Origin: an uncultured Oscillospiraceae bacterium
Lineage (GTDB): Bacteria; Bacillota; Clostridia; Oscillospirales; Oscillospiraceae
Reading direction: 5' to 3'
DNA: 64,000 nt
NCBI GenBank assembly: GCA_944385365.1
Contig: CALWWW010000009.1
Span: 1 to 64,000, forward strand
The notes beneath the pieces were generated by a model. That model saw only the letters and a program-made list of their open reading frames with translations, was not told where the DNA came from and did no database searches. The position numbers and the translations under genes were made by a program. Below, piece by piece: positions 49,867 through 58,800 of this stretch (the stretch's first letter is position 1; each line of letters opens with the position of its first letter).

Positions 49867-51522
49867 ATGAATTGTACCAAATGCGGCGCGCAGCTGGAGC
49901 CGGGCATGGAGCATTGCCCGCTGTGCGGCGCGCCTGTAGAGGGCGAGGCCGCAGAAGCGCTGGAGCACACCGCCGCAGAAACCCCCGCCGAGGAGACCGC
50001 CGCCGGAACGCCTGCGGCGGAGCCGACGGCGGAAGCCGTCCCCCAGACTGCCGAGGAACCCGCAGAGGAAACCCCGGCAGAGCCGGTGGAGGAAGCAGCC
50101 GAAGAGACCACTGCACAGACTGCGGAGACGGCGGACGAAGCGCCGGCCGCGCAGCCGGTGGAGGGACTTGCCGGGGAATCTTTTGAGAAGACCGCCGAGG
50201 AAGCACCTGTCAAAAAGCAGACGGGACGGGTGGCCCTTTTTGCCGCCGTGGCCGTGTTGGCTGTGGCAGTGCTGGTGTTTGCCGTGACCTCTCTGGGCAA
50301 GAAGGACAACGGCGCGGAGAATCCCGCCGACGCCCCTGGAGAGACCACCAGCGAAAACGCCGCCCTCAACACCACCGACGAGACGGACCCCACGGCTATG
50401 AACAACGTGGACCAGGCGGGCAACTTCATCGAGCACAGCTATACCGTGGCAAACGACGCCTTCACCGAAGAGGACGCCGCCGCCGTGGTGGCTACCTGCG
50501 GCGACGCGGAGCTGACCAACAGCCGCCTGTCCTACTACTACTGGCAGCAGTACTATAATTTTATGAGCATGTACGGCTCCTACGCTTCCATGATGGGCCT
50601 GGACACCACCAAGCCCCTGTCGGAGCAGATGTACGATGACACCCACACCTGGGAGGACTTTTTCCTCCAGTCCGCCGTCCGTACCTTCTGGCAGACGGAG
50701 GCCATCAACGCAGCCGCCGAGGAAGCCGGGTATGTGCTGGACAGCGAGACCGAGGACTATTTGGCCAGCCTCACCGACACCATGACCCAGGAGGCCGAGT
50801 CCGGGGAATACGCGTCTGTGGATGAATATATCCAGGCGGCCTACGGTCCCCATTCCACCATGGACAGCTATACGGCTTTTGCCCGGGAAATGATGACGGC
50901 CAGCGGCTATCTGAGCACCGTCTACGGCTCCATTGAGCTGACCGACGACGAGATCAGCGCCTATTTTGACGAGAATGCCGCCCAATATGCAGCCAGCAAT
51001 ATCGCCAAGGACGACCCCAACATGGTCAACGTCCGCCATATTCTCATCACGCCCCAGGCCGATGAAAACGCGGAGACCGACGAAAACGGCCAGCCCGTGC
51101 TGACGGAACAGAACTGGACCAACGCCCAGATGAAGGCCGACGAGATCTACAAGATGTGGCAGGAGGGCGACGCCACCGAGGAAACCTTTGCCGCCCTGGC
51201 CACCGAGTACACCGAAGACCCCGGCTCCATGTCTACCGGCGGCCTCTATGAAGAGGTCTATCCCGGTCAGATGGTGGAGGAATTCAACGACTGGTGCTTC
51301 GACGAAGCCCGGCAGGTGGGCGATACGGCGGTGATCAAGACCTCTTACGGCTACCATATCATGTACTTCTCCGGCGTCTGTGACCACCCCTATTGGTACA
51401 AGGTGGCCCAGGGGGACTGCCTGACTGCCCGGCAGCAGCAGGCCCTGGCCGATATTGTCAACGCCACCACGGTGGAAGTGGACTACAGCAAGGCCAAGCT
51501 GACGGAGAACGGACTCCTTTGA
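49867..51522 (+). CDS. Zinc-ribbon, membrane-anchored PpiC/PrsA-like foldase
   Basis: The 551-aa protein begins with a CxxC...CxxC ribbon (MNCTKCGAQLEPGMEHCPLC), then about 90 residues rich in Ala, Glu, Pro and Thr. A membrane segment (VALFAAVAVLAVAVLVFAV, near 118-136) leads to an extracellular helical region and a good parvulin domain: NVRHILITPQ, FAALATEYTEDPGSMSTGGL and TSYGYHIMYFSG. It should isomerise prolyl bonds outside the membrane while the ribbon stays in the cytoplasm. AAAGGAGA precedes the ATG. The ribbon on a foldase is unusual. Confidence 0.88.
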   Translation: MNCTKCGAQLEPGMEHCPLCGAPVEGEAAEALEHTAAETPAEETAAGTPAAEPTAEAVPQTAEEPAEETPAEPVEEAAEETTAQTAETADEAPAAQPVEGLAGESFEKTAEEAPVKKQTGRVALFAAVAVLAVAVLVFAVTSLGKKDNGAENPADAPGETTSENAALNTTDETDPTAMNNVDQAGNFIEHSYTVANDAFTEEDAAAVVATCGDAELTNSRLSYYYWQQYYNFMSMYGSYASMMGLDTTKPLSEQMYDDTHTWEDFFLQSAVRTFWQTEAINAAAEEAGYVLDSETEDYLASLTDTMTQEAESGEYASVDEYIQAAYGPHSTMDSYTAFAREMMTASGYLSTVYGSIELTDDEISAYFDENAAQYAASNIAKDDPNMVNVRHILITPQADENAETDENGQPVLTEQNWTNAQMKADEIYKMWQEGDATEETFAALATEYTEDPGSMSTGGLYEEVYPGQMVEEFNDWCFDEARQVGDTAVIKTSYGYHIMYFSGVCDHPYWYKVAQGDCLTARQQQALADIVNATTVEVDYSKAKLTENGLL

Positions 51523-51542
51523 GTCTGCCCAGGAAACCCAGC

Positions 51543-51570
51543 AAAAGGAGCCCCGGCGGGGCTCCTTTTT
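51543..51570 (+). terminator. Terminator of foldase gene II
   Basis: AAAAGGAGCCCC (51543-51554) pairs perfectly with 51558-51569 around GGC, with T-run TTTTT at the right edge. Confidence 0.9.
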
Positions 51571-51597
51571 GAACACTATGGAACAGGAGGGAATTGG

Positions 51598-52503
51598 ATG
51601 CAGAAGCAAATGCTCTTTTTTGTCAACCCCAACGCCGGCCATGCGGAAATCCGCACCCACTTAATGGATGTTGTGGCCATTTTTACCCGCGGCGGCTATG
51701 ATGTGACGGTCCATCCCACGTCCCGGCCGGGGGAGATTCCCAAGGTCATTGCAGCCGAGGGACACCGGTACGATATGATCGTATCCGCCGGCGGTGACGG
51801 CACCCTCAATGAGTCGGTGTCGGGACTGATGCAGCTGAGCCAGCCGCCGGTGCTGGGCTATCTGCCCGGCGGCACCGTCAACGATGTGGCGTCGACCCTC
51901 CAACTGCCGAAAAACTGCCTGGAAGCGGCGAAAATCGTGGTGTCGGGGCGGCCGGTGTCCATCGATGTGGGCAGCGTCAACGACCGGTGGTTTGCCTATG
52001 TGGCGGCTTTTGGAGCGTTTACCGATGTGTCTTACCGGACGGCCCAGAACGACAAGCGGATTTTGGGCCGCATGGCCTATCTGCTGCGGGGCGTCCAGGC
52101 CGTGACGGAAATCCGGCCCATCCCCGTTACCGTGGAGGTCAACGGACAGACCATCCAGGACGAGGTCATTTTGGGTCTGGTGGGCAGTACCACCAGCGTC
52201 GGCGGCTTCAAGGCTCGCCGGGAGCTGGAAATCTCCCTGACCGACGGCCTTTCGGAGATCATTCTGGTGCGCCGCATCAAAAATCTTGTGGACCTCAACG
52301 CCGTGGCCGCCGCCATTCTGCGCCAGGACTTTACAGGGGAGTATTTCCACTCCTTCAAGGCGTCGGAGGCCGCGATCTCCTTTGAGGACCCGGTGGCCTG
52401 GACCCTGGACGGCGAGTTCGGCGGCAATATCCGCCGGGCGGAAATCCACAACCACCGGCAGGCATTGCAGATCATGGTGCCCAACGACAGTTTTATACCG
52501 TGA
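51598..52503 (+). CDS. Diacylglycerol kinase-like lipid kinase (YegS/DgkB family)
   Basis: The 301-aa protein has the DAGK catalytic blocks FFVNPNAG (7-14), SAGGDGTLNESVSGL (62-76) and GYLPGGTVNDVASTL (85-99), and the C-terminal WTLDGEFGG with the conserved DGE. It would phosphorylate diacylglycerol or a related lipid at the inner membrane face. ACAGGAGG precedes the ATG. Confidence 0.94.
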   Translation: MQKQMLFFVNPNAGHAEIRTHLMDVVAIFTRGGYDVTVHPTSRPGEIPKVIAAEGHRYDMIVSAGGDGTLNESVSGLMQLSQPPVLGYLPGGTVNDVASTLQLPKNCLEAAKIVVSGRPVSIDVGSVNDRWFAYVAAFGAFTDVSYRTAQNDKRILGRMAYLLRGVQAVTEIRPIPVTVEVNGQTIQDEVILGLVGSTTSVGGFKARRELEISLTDGLSEIILVRRIKNLVDLNAVAAAILRQDFTGEYFHSFKASEAAISFEDPVAWTLDGEFGGNIRRAEIHNHRQALQIMVPNDSFIP

Positions 52504-52512
52504 CCCATGGGG

Positions 52513-52545
52513 GCCCGCTGCCGGAGACGGCGGCGGGCTCTTTGC
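52513..52545 (+). terminator. Terminator of the lipid kinase gene
   Basis: GCCCGCTGCCG (52513-52523) pairs with 52528-52538 (one G-U), followed by TCTTTGCTT. Confidence 0.7.
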
Positions 52546-52551
52546 TTCGGC

Positions 52552-52580
52552 TTGACAGCCGGACACGTCTGTGGTAGGAT
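52552..52580 (+). promoter_or_regulatory. Promoter of the DUF1700/PadR operon
   Basis: TTGACA (52552-52557), 17 bases, TAGGAT (52575-52580). Confidence 0.75.
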
Positions 52581-52638
52581 AGGGCTGTAACTACTGATAA
52601 AAATACAATAGATAAATTTACAATAGAGGAGGAGCGGT

Positions 52639-53391
52639 ATGGACAAGCAGACGTATTTGAAGCGTTTTTCCAGGGCGGCCCGCTGGCGGCTGGGCCACCG
52701 GGAGGCGGCGGAGGTGGTGGCCGATTACACGGAATTGCTGGAGCAGCGGCCGCCGGAACAGGACAATACCCTGGTGGAGGATTTGGGCAAGCCCCAGGCG
52801 GCAGCCCGACTGCTGACGGAGGAAAAATCGTATCGCCGCTGGCTTTGGAGCTTCTGGGCCATGATCGTCTGCCTGCTGCTGCCGGAACTGATTCTTACAG
52901 GTCCGTATCTTAGCGCACAGCCCAGACCAATAGAATATGGAGCCTTTTTCCTGGGAGTGACCCTGGCGCTGTTCTGGTTTCACCCCGGTGGTGAAAAAAC
53001 GAAACGGCCCCGGGCGCTTCTATGGATATTGGTGGCCATGGCGGTAATGCTGGTGGCCGCGGCCGTCGTGCTGGCCTGTCTGTTCACCGGTGCATGGGAA
53101 AACTTGCCGCTGGAGCGGTATGGCCCTACGGCGTTTTATACGTTGAGTTTGGCCAGTACTGTGGCGGTGGCGGCGGGGATCTTCGGCATGATCCGGGCCA
53201 GAACAGATGACCGGCGGTGGGCCGCCCTCTATGTACTGGGGCTGACAACAGCTCTGCTCAGTTTGCAGATCATTACGGCTCTGATGAGCCTGTATGCGGC
53301 GGATTTCCAATATCTGCTACAGCAGGAGGGCCTCCGGTGGGCCGTGGTGGGCGGCATCGGTCTGGTGGGGACCGGGGTGGTCCTATGCTGA
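52639..53391 (+). CDS. DUF1700-like membrane protein
   Basis: The 250-aa protein has an N-terminal cytoplasmic part (MDKQTYLKRFSRAARWRLGH, then EVVADYTELLEQRPPEQ, the HAAS/DUF1700-type helical region with a DLGKPQAAARLL motif) and five or six membrane segments. Such proteins travel with PadR regulators and are thought to be their membrane partners. It overlaps the PadR gene by seven bases. Here it precedes padR, the reverse of the more common order. Confidence 0.82.
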   Translation: MDKQTYLKRFSRAARWRLGHREAAEVVADYTELLEQRPPEQDNTLVEDLGKPQAAARLLTEEKSYRRWLWSFWAMIVCLLLPELILTGPYLSAQPRPIEYGAFFLGVTLALFWFHPGGEKTKRPRALLWILVAMAVMLVAAAVVLACLFTGAWENLPLERYGPTAFYTLSLASTVAVAAGIFGMIRARTDDRRWAALYVLGLTTALLSLQIITALMSLYAADFQYLLQQEGLRWAVVGGIGLVGTGVVLC

Positions 53392-53687
53392 AAAAAGACT
53401 TGATCGAATTGTGTCTATTGCAGCTGCTGACGGTGGAGGACCAGTACGGTTATGTGATTCTGAGCCAAATCCACCGCAGTTTTCCGGGGACCCAGGAAAG
53501 TGCCGTTTACGCCCTGCTGCGGGGACTGTACAAGGCTGGGTGTACGGAACAGTATGAGGGCCGCACGTCCGACGGACCAACCCGGAAATACTACCGGATT
53601 ACGGCGGCGGGCCGGGCGCGGCACGGGCAGCTGCTGGAGGAATGGCGCTGTCTCCGGGACGGCCTGACGGCATTGGGTATTGAATAA
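53385..53687 (+). CDS. PadR-family transcriptional regulator
   Basis: The 100-aa protein shows the PadR winged helix (LIELCLLQLLTVEDQYGYVI; SAVYALLRGLYKAGCTEQ; GPTRKYYRITAAGRARHGQL). It likely controls its own operon in response to envelope or phenolic stress. The ATG lies inside the end of the DUF1700 gene. Confidence 0.93.
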   Translation: MLKKDLIELCLLQLLTVEDQYGYVILSQIHRSFPGTQESAVYALLRGLYKAGCTEQYEGRTSDGPTRKYYRITAAGRARHGQLLEEWRCLRDGLTALGIE

Positions 53688-53724
53688 AAAAACCTGTGTC
53701 AGCCGGAATTGCAGCGGATTTTCC

Positions 53725-53751
53725 TTAATTTTTCCATGTGTTTGCCGATAT
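53725..53751 (+). promoter_or_regulatory. Candidate sigma-D (FliA/SigD) promoter
   Basis: GCCGATAT (53744-53751) is an exact match to the B. subtilis sigma-D -10 box. TTAA (53725-53728) sits 15 bases upstream in place of the TAAA -35. No sigma-A promoter is evident nearby. The start codon is 42 bases downstream, after AAGGAGG. Confidence 0.65.
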
Positions 53752-53792
53752 GCTAAATAGAGGGAAAAACTGTTGATAAGGAGGGTCTTCCA

Positions 53793-54401
53793 ATGAGCAT
53801 TTCCAATATCCAAGGGGTAGGAGCTACCCCCAAACAGTACCAGCCGGTCCAACAGAAACAGGCGGCCCAGGACAGTGCGCCCATCCGCAAACAGGACACG
53901 TTTACCCGCAGTACACCCGCTGAGACCACCGAAGAAGTGACCTACCAGCGCCCCACCAAGCTGTCGGCAGAGCAAGTGGACACGCTCAAGCAGCAGGTCC
54001 AGGAAAGCATGTTGGCTCTGGTGGAGGATATGCTGGGCACCCAGGCGCAGATTGCCAAACTGCCCGACGGCTCCGTGGACTTTGACGCATTGGCCCAGCA
54101 GCTGGGCATCGGCACCACACCGGAAGCCGCGGCCGAAGCCATCGGTGAAAACGGCATGTGGGGCGTCGACGCGGTCTCCACCCGTCTGATCGACATGGCC
54201 ATGTCCCTGACCAACGGCGACCCCGAGATGGTGGGCGAGATGCGCGAAGCAATCCGCAAGGGCTTTGAAGCAGTGGGCGATCTGGAAAGCCTGCCGCAAG
54301 TCTGCCAGGACACCTACCAGGAAACCATGAAACGCCTGGATTATTGGGAGACCAATGGCTCCATGGAAGGCTATGGAGAAGCCGAAGAGCCCGCAGAGTA
54401 A
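53793..54401 (+). CDS. Unknown 202-aa protein, putative motility regulon member
   Basis: The protein starts MSISNIQGVGATPKQYQPVQ. Residues 1-55 are polar, Gln/Thr/Pro-rich and probably disordered; the rest is helical, with a coiled-coil-like part (AEQVDTLKQQVQESMLALVE). A Pro-Asp-Gly-Ser loop and an acidic tail (EAEEPAE) follow. There is no signal peptide, so it may be cytoplasmic or exported by the flagellar apparatus. AAGGAGG precedes the ATG. The sigma-D-type promoter suggests flagellar co-regulation; no flagellar gene is in the window. No family is recognised. Confidence 0.85.
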   Translation: MSISNIQGVGATPKQYQPVQQKQAAQDSAPIRKQDTFTRSTPAETTEEVTYQRPTKLSAEQVDTLKQQVQESMLALVEDMLGTQAQIAKLPDGSVDFDALAQQLGIGTTPEAAAEAIGENGMWGVDAVSTRLIDMAMSLTNGDPEMVGEMREAIRKGFEAVGDLESLPQVCQDTYQETMKRLDYWETNGSMEGYGEAEEPAE

Positions 54402-54464
54402 ACATCTGCTCCATCCCACAAACCCTAAAATCCAATACAGGGCCTGCGTTTCACAGGACAAAAA

Positions 54465-54500
54465 ACAGACTGGACAGCACAAAGCTGCCCAGTCTGTTTT
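54465..54500 (+). terminator. Terminator of the 202-aa protein gene
   Basis: ACAGACTGG plus CAGC (54465-54478, one mismatch) pairs with 54484-54497, followed by TTTTG. Confidence 0.85.
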
Positions 54501-54839
54501 GCTGTATGAGGCTGTAAAAACAGAGAACGATTGCTCTGCGAACAAACACAAGTCCTCGAGAAACATTTGGAAAGCGGGGGAACCATCATGGGCTGGGTTG
54601 GAGGAAGCGGTTTCCGTTCTTCGGATAGTTTTTTCGGATTGTATGCCTTGGGAATTATAAATTATCACCAATCAGATTGGAGATTCCAACCAATTATCGG
54701 TCTGCAAAATTATAAAAAGTTCCAAATTCCCGCGCTTTAGCTGTAAGATATTGGTGCTTTTATTCCAATTTGCAGGAAAATTTCAGTAGCCGGGCCGGAA
54801 CGATTGTGATATATTATTATCATACAATTTTAATGTGGT
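54501..54839 (+). other. AT-rich intergenic region before the surface protein gene
   Basis: No convincing ORF is present. The stretch 54575-54665 has GC-rich islands (AAGCGGGGGAACCA, then GGGCTGGGTTGG, CGTTCTTCGGATAG) that faintly recall ydaO-type c-di-AMP riboswitch segments. I cannot build the conserved pseudo-symmetric fold, and a separate promoter lies downstream, so this is left as unassigned sequence. Confidence 0.3.
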
Positions 54840-54868
54840 TTGGTCATGGGCCCGAACCGCCATATAAT
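54840..54868 (+). promoter_or_regulatory. Promoter of the surface protein gene
   Basis: TTGGTC (54840-54845), 17 bases, TATAAT (54863-54868), 35 bases before the ATG. Confidence 0.65.
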
Positions 54869-54902
54869 AGATTTGTTATCTCTATTGGAGGGAATCAGCC
54901 GT

Positions 54903-55127
54903 ATGAACACATGGTATAAACGAGGACTTGCAATTCTAATGACAGTTGCCATGCTGTTATCACAGATGACAGTGTTTGCGGCAGACCCGCCCGGCCAGGA
55001 ATTACCGAAGTATACTTCTGGGCTCTATCGAAAACCCTATGTCCCCAATACGCAGGACAATGAACCAATTGGCGGTGAAGGCAATAATACCGTTTCCTTT
55101 GACAACCAAAGCCCATATATTATGTAA
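54903..55127 (+). CDS. N-terminal fragment with signal peptide
   Basis: The 74-aa frame has GGAGGG upstream and a clear signal peptide (MNTWYKRGLAILMTVAMLLS, cleavage likely after VFA). Translation stops at 55125-55127 owing to lesion 1. On its own it would be only a short secreted peptide. Confidence 0.6.
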   Translation: MNTWYKRGLAILMTVAMLLSQMTVFAADPPGQELPKYTSGLYRKPYVPNTQDNEPIGGEGNNTVSFDNQSPYIM

Positions 55128-55219
55128 TTGAAAAAGAAACACTGATTGATGTTGAAGAGGGAAAGTTATACCAAATTCCCCTGCCGGATCCTCTGACCTG
55201 TGCAGAAACGCTCAATAAA

Positions 55220-55654
55220 GTGGAGGTAAAGTTCAACGGGCAATTTACATTTGCGCGCATCAGCGCATCCGCAGGTGACAAGGCCCTGACCATTTCTTTC
55301 AAAATAGAATCCGATGATGCAGAGTTAGAGCAGTTACATGACATCTATCTTTCCATATCCTGCGACTGGGACCGCGACAAAGCAAAGGAGATGGATTCCG
55401 ACAAGGACGGTTCCATCGATATTGCCACGTTGCCCAATGATACCACGGTGGTTGTGGAGGAGTTAAAACCGGCTCCGCCCCAAAAAACGACCCTGACAAA
55501 GTCGGCAGCCTCTACCTCCGCAGGACTGACCACCTGGACGGTGCAGTGCGCCGTAGGCAACGAGGATGGAAAGATTCCAACCGAACTGGTGGACTCCTTG
55601 CCGAAAGAACTGGACTATGTGACGGACAGCGCAACCGTCACAGTCACACCCTAG
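55220..55654 (+). CDS. Middle fragment of the surface protein
   Basis: This frame is open from about 55118 (YYVIEKETLIDVEEGKLYQI) to the TAG at 55652; a GTG at 55220 is only a formal start without a ribosome site. The content is beta-rich adhesin-type sequence (KVEVKFNGQFTFARISAS). After TAG the same frame continues meaningfully to 55800, so the stop is a point mutation rather than the natural end. Confidence 0.45.
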   Translation: MEVKFNGQFTFARISASAGDKALTISFKIESDDAELEQLHDIYLSISCDWDRDKAKEMDSDKDGSIDIATLPNDTTVVVEELKPAPPQKTTLTKSAASTSAGLTTWTVQCAVGNEDGKIPTELVDSLPKELDYVTDSATVTVTP

Positions 55655-55821
55655 GATGGCTCTGCTTCGCCGGCGTATTCCATCTATGATGACGTCACAC
55701 ACAGACTGATCTATGTTTTGCCCGCTGCTGCAAAAGAAGTTACGCTGGAATACCAGACAAAACCCAGCAGCGCAGTGATCACAAAGTTCTGGCAGGATGG
55801 AAAAACCCGTCCTTTGAGAAC

Positions 55822-58800
55822 ATGGCCCAGGCCCAAAACGACAGCGTTGTCTGTGCCGAAGCCAAGTACCGCGTTTCCTACAACGGACTGAAGCCGTTGG
55901 TGAAAAAACAATATTTGGATTTGGATTATGAGGAAACGTCCGGCACGTATTTTGCCACCTGGGGCATTGAAGTCGACAGCCAGGGACAAACCCTGGAGCT
56001 GTTGACGCTGCACGATACCTATGGGGCGGCGCTGCTGCTTCCGCAGGCTGCGGACGGCACAGTCGACTTTGATCAAATGGATATGCAGATCGTCTATGCC
56101 GACCCGGGCGGCGTACCGGACCCCACCATTCCGATTGAGGAAAAAGATGTGCAGATGGATGCCAATAACCGCACCATCGACATTGATTTGGCGCCCTATT
56201 TCGCACAAATGGCCGGCCTGCCGAAGCAGTCGTTTCGTGTGACCTACAAATTGCAGGTGGATAAATCAGCTCTGGAGCAGGGCAGCACGCCGGAATCGTT
56301 CCGCAATCAAGTATTTGGGGAATTCAAGACAACGGAAATGACCGATTCGGCCAATTCTGCGATATCCACAGCAGAACTGCCGGTCAAAACAGAAAATACC
56401 CTGATTTTACAGACCGGCGGGCAGTATAATTCCGCCACGCGGGCTCTGCCCTGGACCACGACCATCAATCCCGGACTGCAGTCCGGCGTGGTCTCTCCCA
56501 ACCTGACCTCCGTTGTCTATGAGGACCGCTTTACCAAAGGCAGCTCCAGTTCAGAATTTTTTGGGTATGAGTATCAGTCCTTCGGTCTGACGGAAGCGGC
56601 GATCCAGGCCCAGCGGGACTCCATCGAACAGCAGATCAAAGCGCAATTTCAGGAAAAGGGACTGACTGCGGCAACTGTAAACGTTTCGATTACGGAGACA
56701 GACACGGAACGGGTGCTGCGCGTGGAGCTGACCAATACCGGCACGGCCTCCATCCAGTTCCGCTATTCCACCTATGTGCTCAAGCCGGAACACTGGGCCA
56801 GTAATCTGAGCAATCGGACCTTCCGGAACCAAGTAAGTCTTCTTTCTGCCGGTACGGCCATCAACGGCGTCGCCATCACCAAGGATGCCACCGCATCCGC
56901 CCGTGTGACGGTTTCCGGCACGGTGCTGCAAAAATGGCCCAGAGATTCCTATGATACCACAAACAACCAGTTGGACTGGGGAATTGAGGTCAATCGGCGG
57001 CTGTCGCCTCTGGGGAAAATTCAAGTGGTGGATGTCCTGCCGGAAGGCGTTACATATATCCCCGGCACAGCTAGATTGAAAAACGGCCCGGCAATTCCCG
57101 ATAACCTTGCCGATGAAAACGGCAACTATGTTTCCCAAAACGGACAGACATTGACCTTCTATCTGAATTTGGAAAAGCCGGAACGCATTGAGATTATCTA
57201 CACCACCAGTGTGGATACCAATTCACCGCAGTTTACCCAAACCACCCATGCGAAATTGAACAATCAGGCCAAATTAAGCATCTGGTCGGAGGCCGATAAG
57301 GCTTGGTTGGAAACGGCCAAGGCCCAGCAGACCGCCCATATCCTGTATTCCGTTCTCAACAAAACGGTGATACAGTCCAATGACCAGGAAGACGGTGTCC
57401 GGAAAGCCAACTACACCGTGCAGATCAACCCCCTGCGGATGGAACTGCAGGAGCCGGGAGCAGACCAGGTCATGCTTGTGGACACTCTTGCGGACGGCCT
57501 GCTTTTGGATTTGGACAGCGTCCAGCTTTATGCAGGCGTGACGCCTGTGGCGCCCAAACCGTCCGGAGGCATGGTTCACGAATACCGCCCCACCATCAAC
57601 CCCGGTGCGCGTATTACGGCCGACATTCAATATGATACCGTACAAAATCAGCTGAAGATCGTGCTGCCGGAAAGCAATCAGCCCTATTATCTGACCTACA
57701 CGGCCTACCTGACCCGGGCCGGAGTGGATTTGAGCAATCGGGTGCAGTTGGTGAACACCTGCATGGATGACAGCATGGTCCAGGCGGAAAAGACAGTAAA
57801 ATACAATATTATCAGCGGCGGCGCGTCGCTGCGCCCGCCTGCCAACAGGTACTGTTCCCTACTGCTGAAAAAGGTGTCCTCGGATTCTTCCGCCACGCCG
57901 CTGGAAGGTGCGGAATTTGGCCTGTACAGTGCCGAATCGGAAGACGCACTGCTGGCCATCGGCGTCAGCGGCGCCGACGGTGTCTGTACCCTCTCGGTGC
58001 AAAAGAGCCAGATTGCCGGGCTGCAACAGCTGTTTTATAAGGAGCTGAAAGCGCCGCCGGAACATCTGGTGGGAAACAACGGTCAGTGGCACGCCGTTTC
58101 CATGGAGGAAGTTACTGCTTCGGCGGCCAACCCCATTGTGGTTCCCAATGAAGCGGCAACCGACGGGAAGACGGGCCGCCTGCGCATTCTCCGGCAGGAT
58201 GAGTACACGCAAGAACCACTGGCCGGGGCAGTGTTCACAGTCTACGAGGGCGATACAGAGGTGGCCAGCGGTACCACCAACCTCCGTGGTATTGTGGAGT
58301 TTGATGGTCTCGACCCGGCAAAATCCTACCGCATCGTGGAGACCACGCCACCGGCCGGATATCCTCCCACAGCGGAAAAATTGGTCCAGGCTGCGGTAGA
58401 ACCAAAAGAGACCATTTTGGAAAACGGGCTGAAACCTCTGGACTGCACCATCCTCAAAACAGGCGCCCAAACTGGTGCACCTTTGGCGGGAGCTAAGTTT
58501 GGTCTTTATGACACGGCGGATTGCAGCGGCACCCCGATCACGACCACAGAAACAGACAACGAAGGTAAGTGCACCTTCGCAAAGTTGGATGCTTCGCGGC
58601 AATATTGGGTCCGGGAAATTGCCCCACCGGAACATTATGCACCCTCCGATACCATCTATCAGTTGGATTTCAGCAAAGGGGAAAACATCGATCTTTCCAT
58701 CAAAAATACCCGAAAGCCGGTAACGCTGGAGATCATCAAACAGGATGAGAAACAGCAGCCCCTGGCCAACGCGGAATTTGAATTGACAGAGGATCGGGAG

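Noticed and set aside
49075..51660. 861-aa minus-strand frame across the foldase genes
   Set aside because: Shadow of two real membrane-anchored proteins; no family motif.
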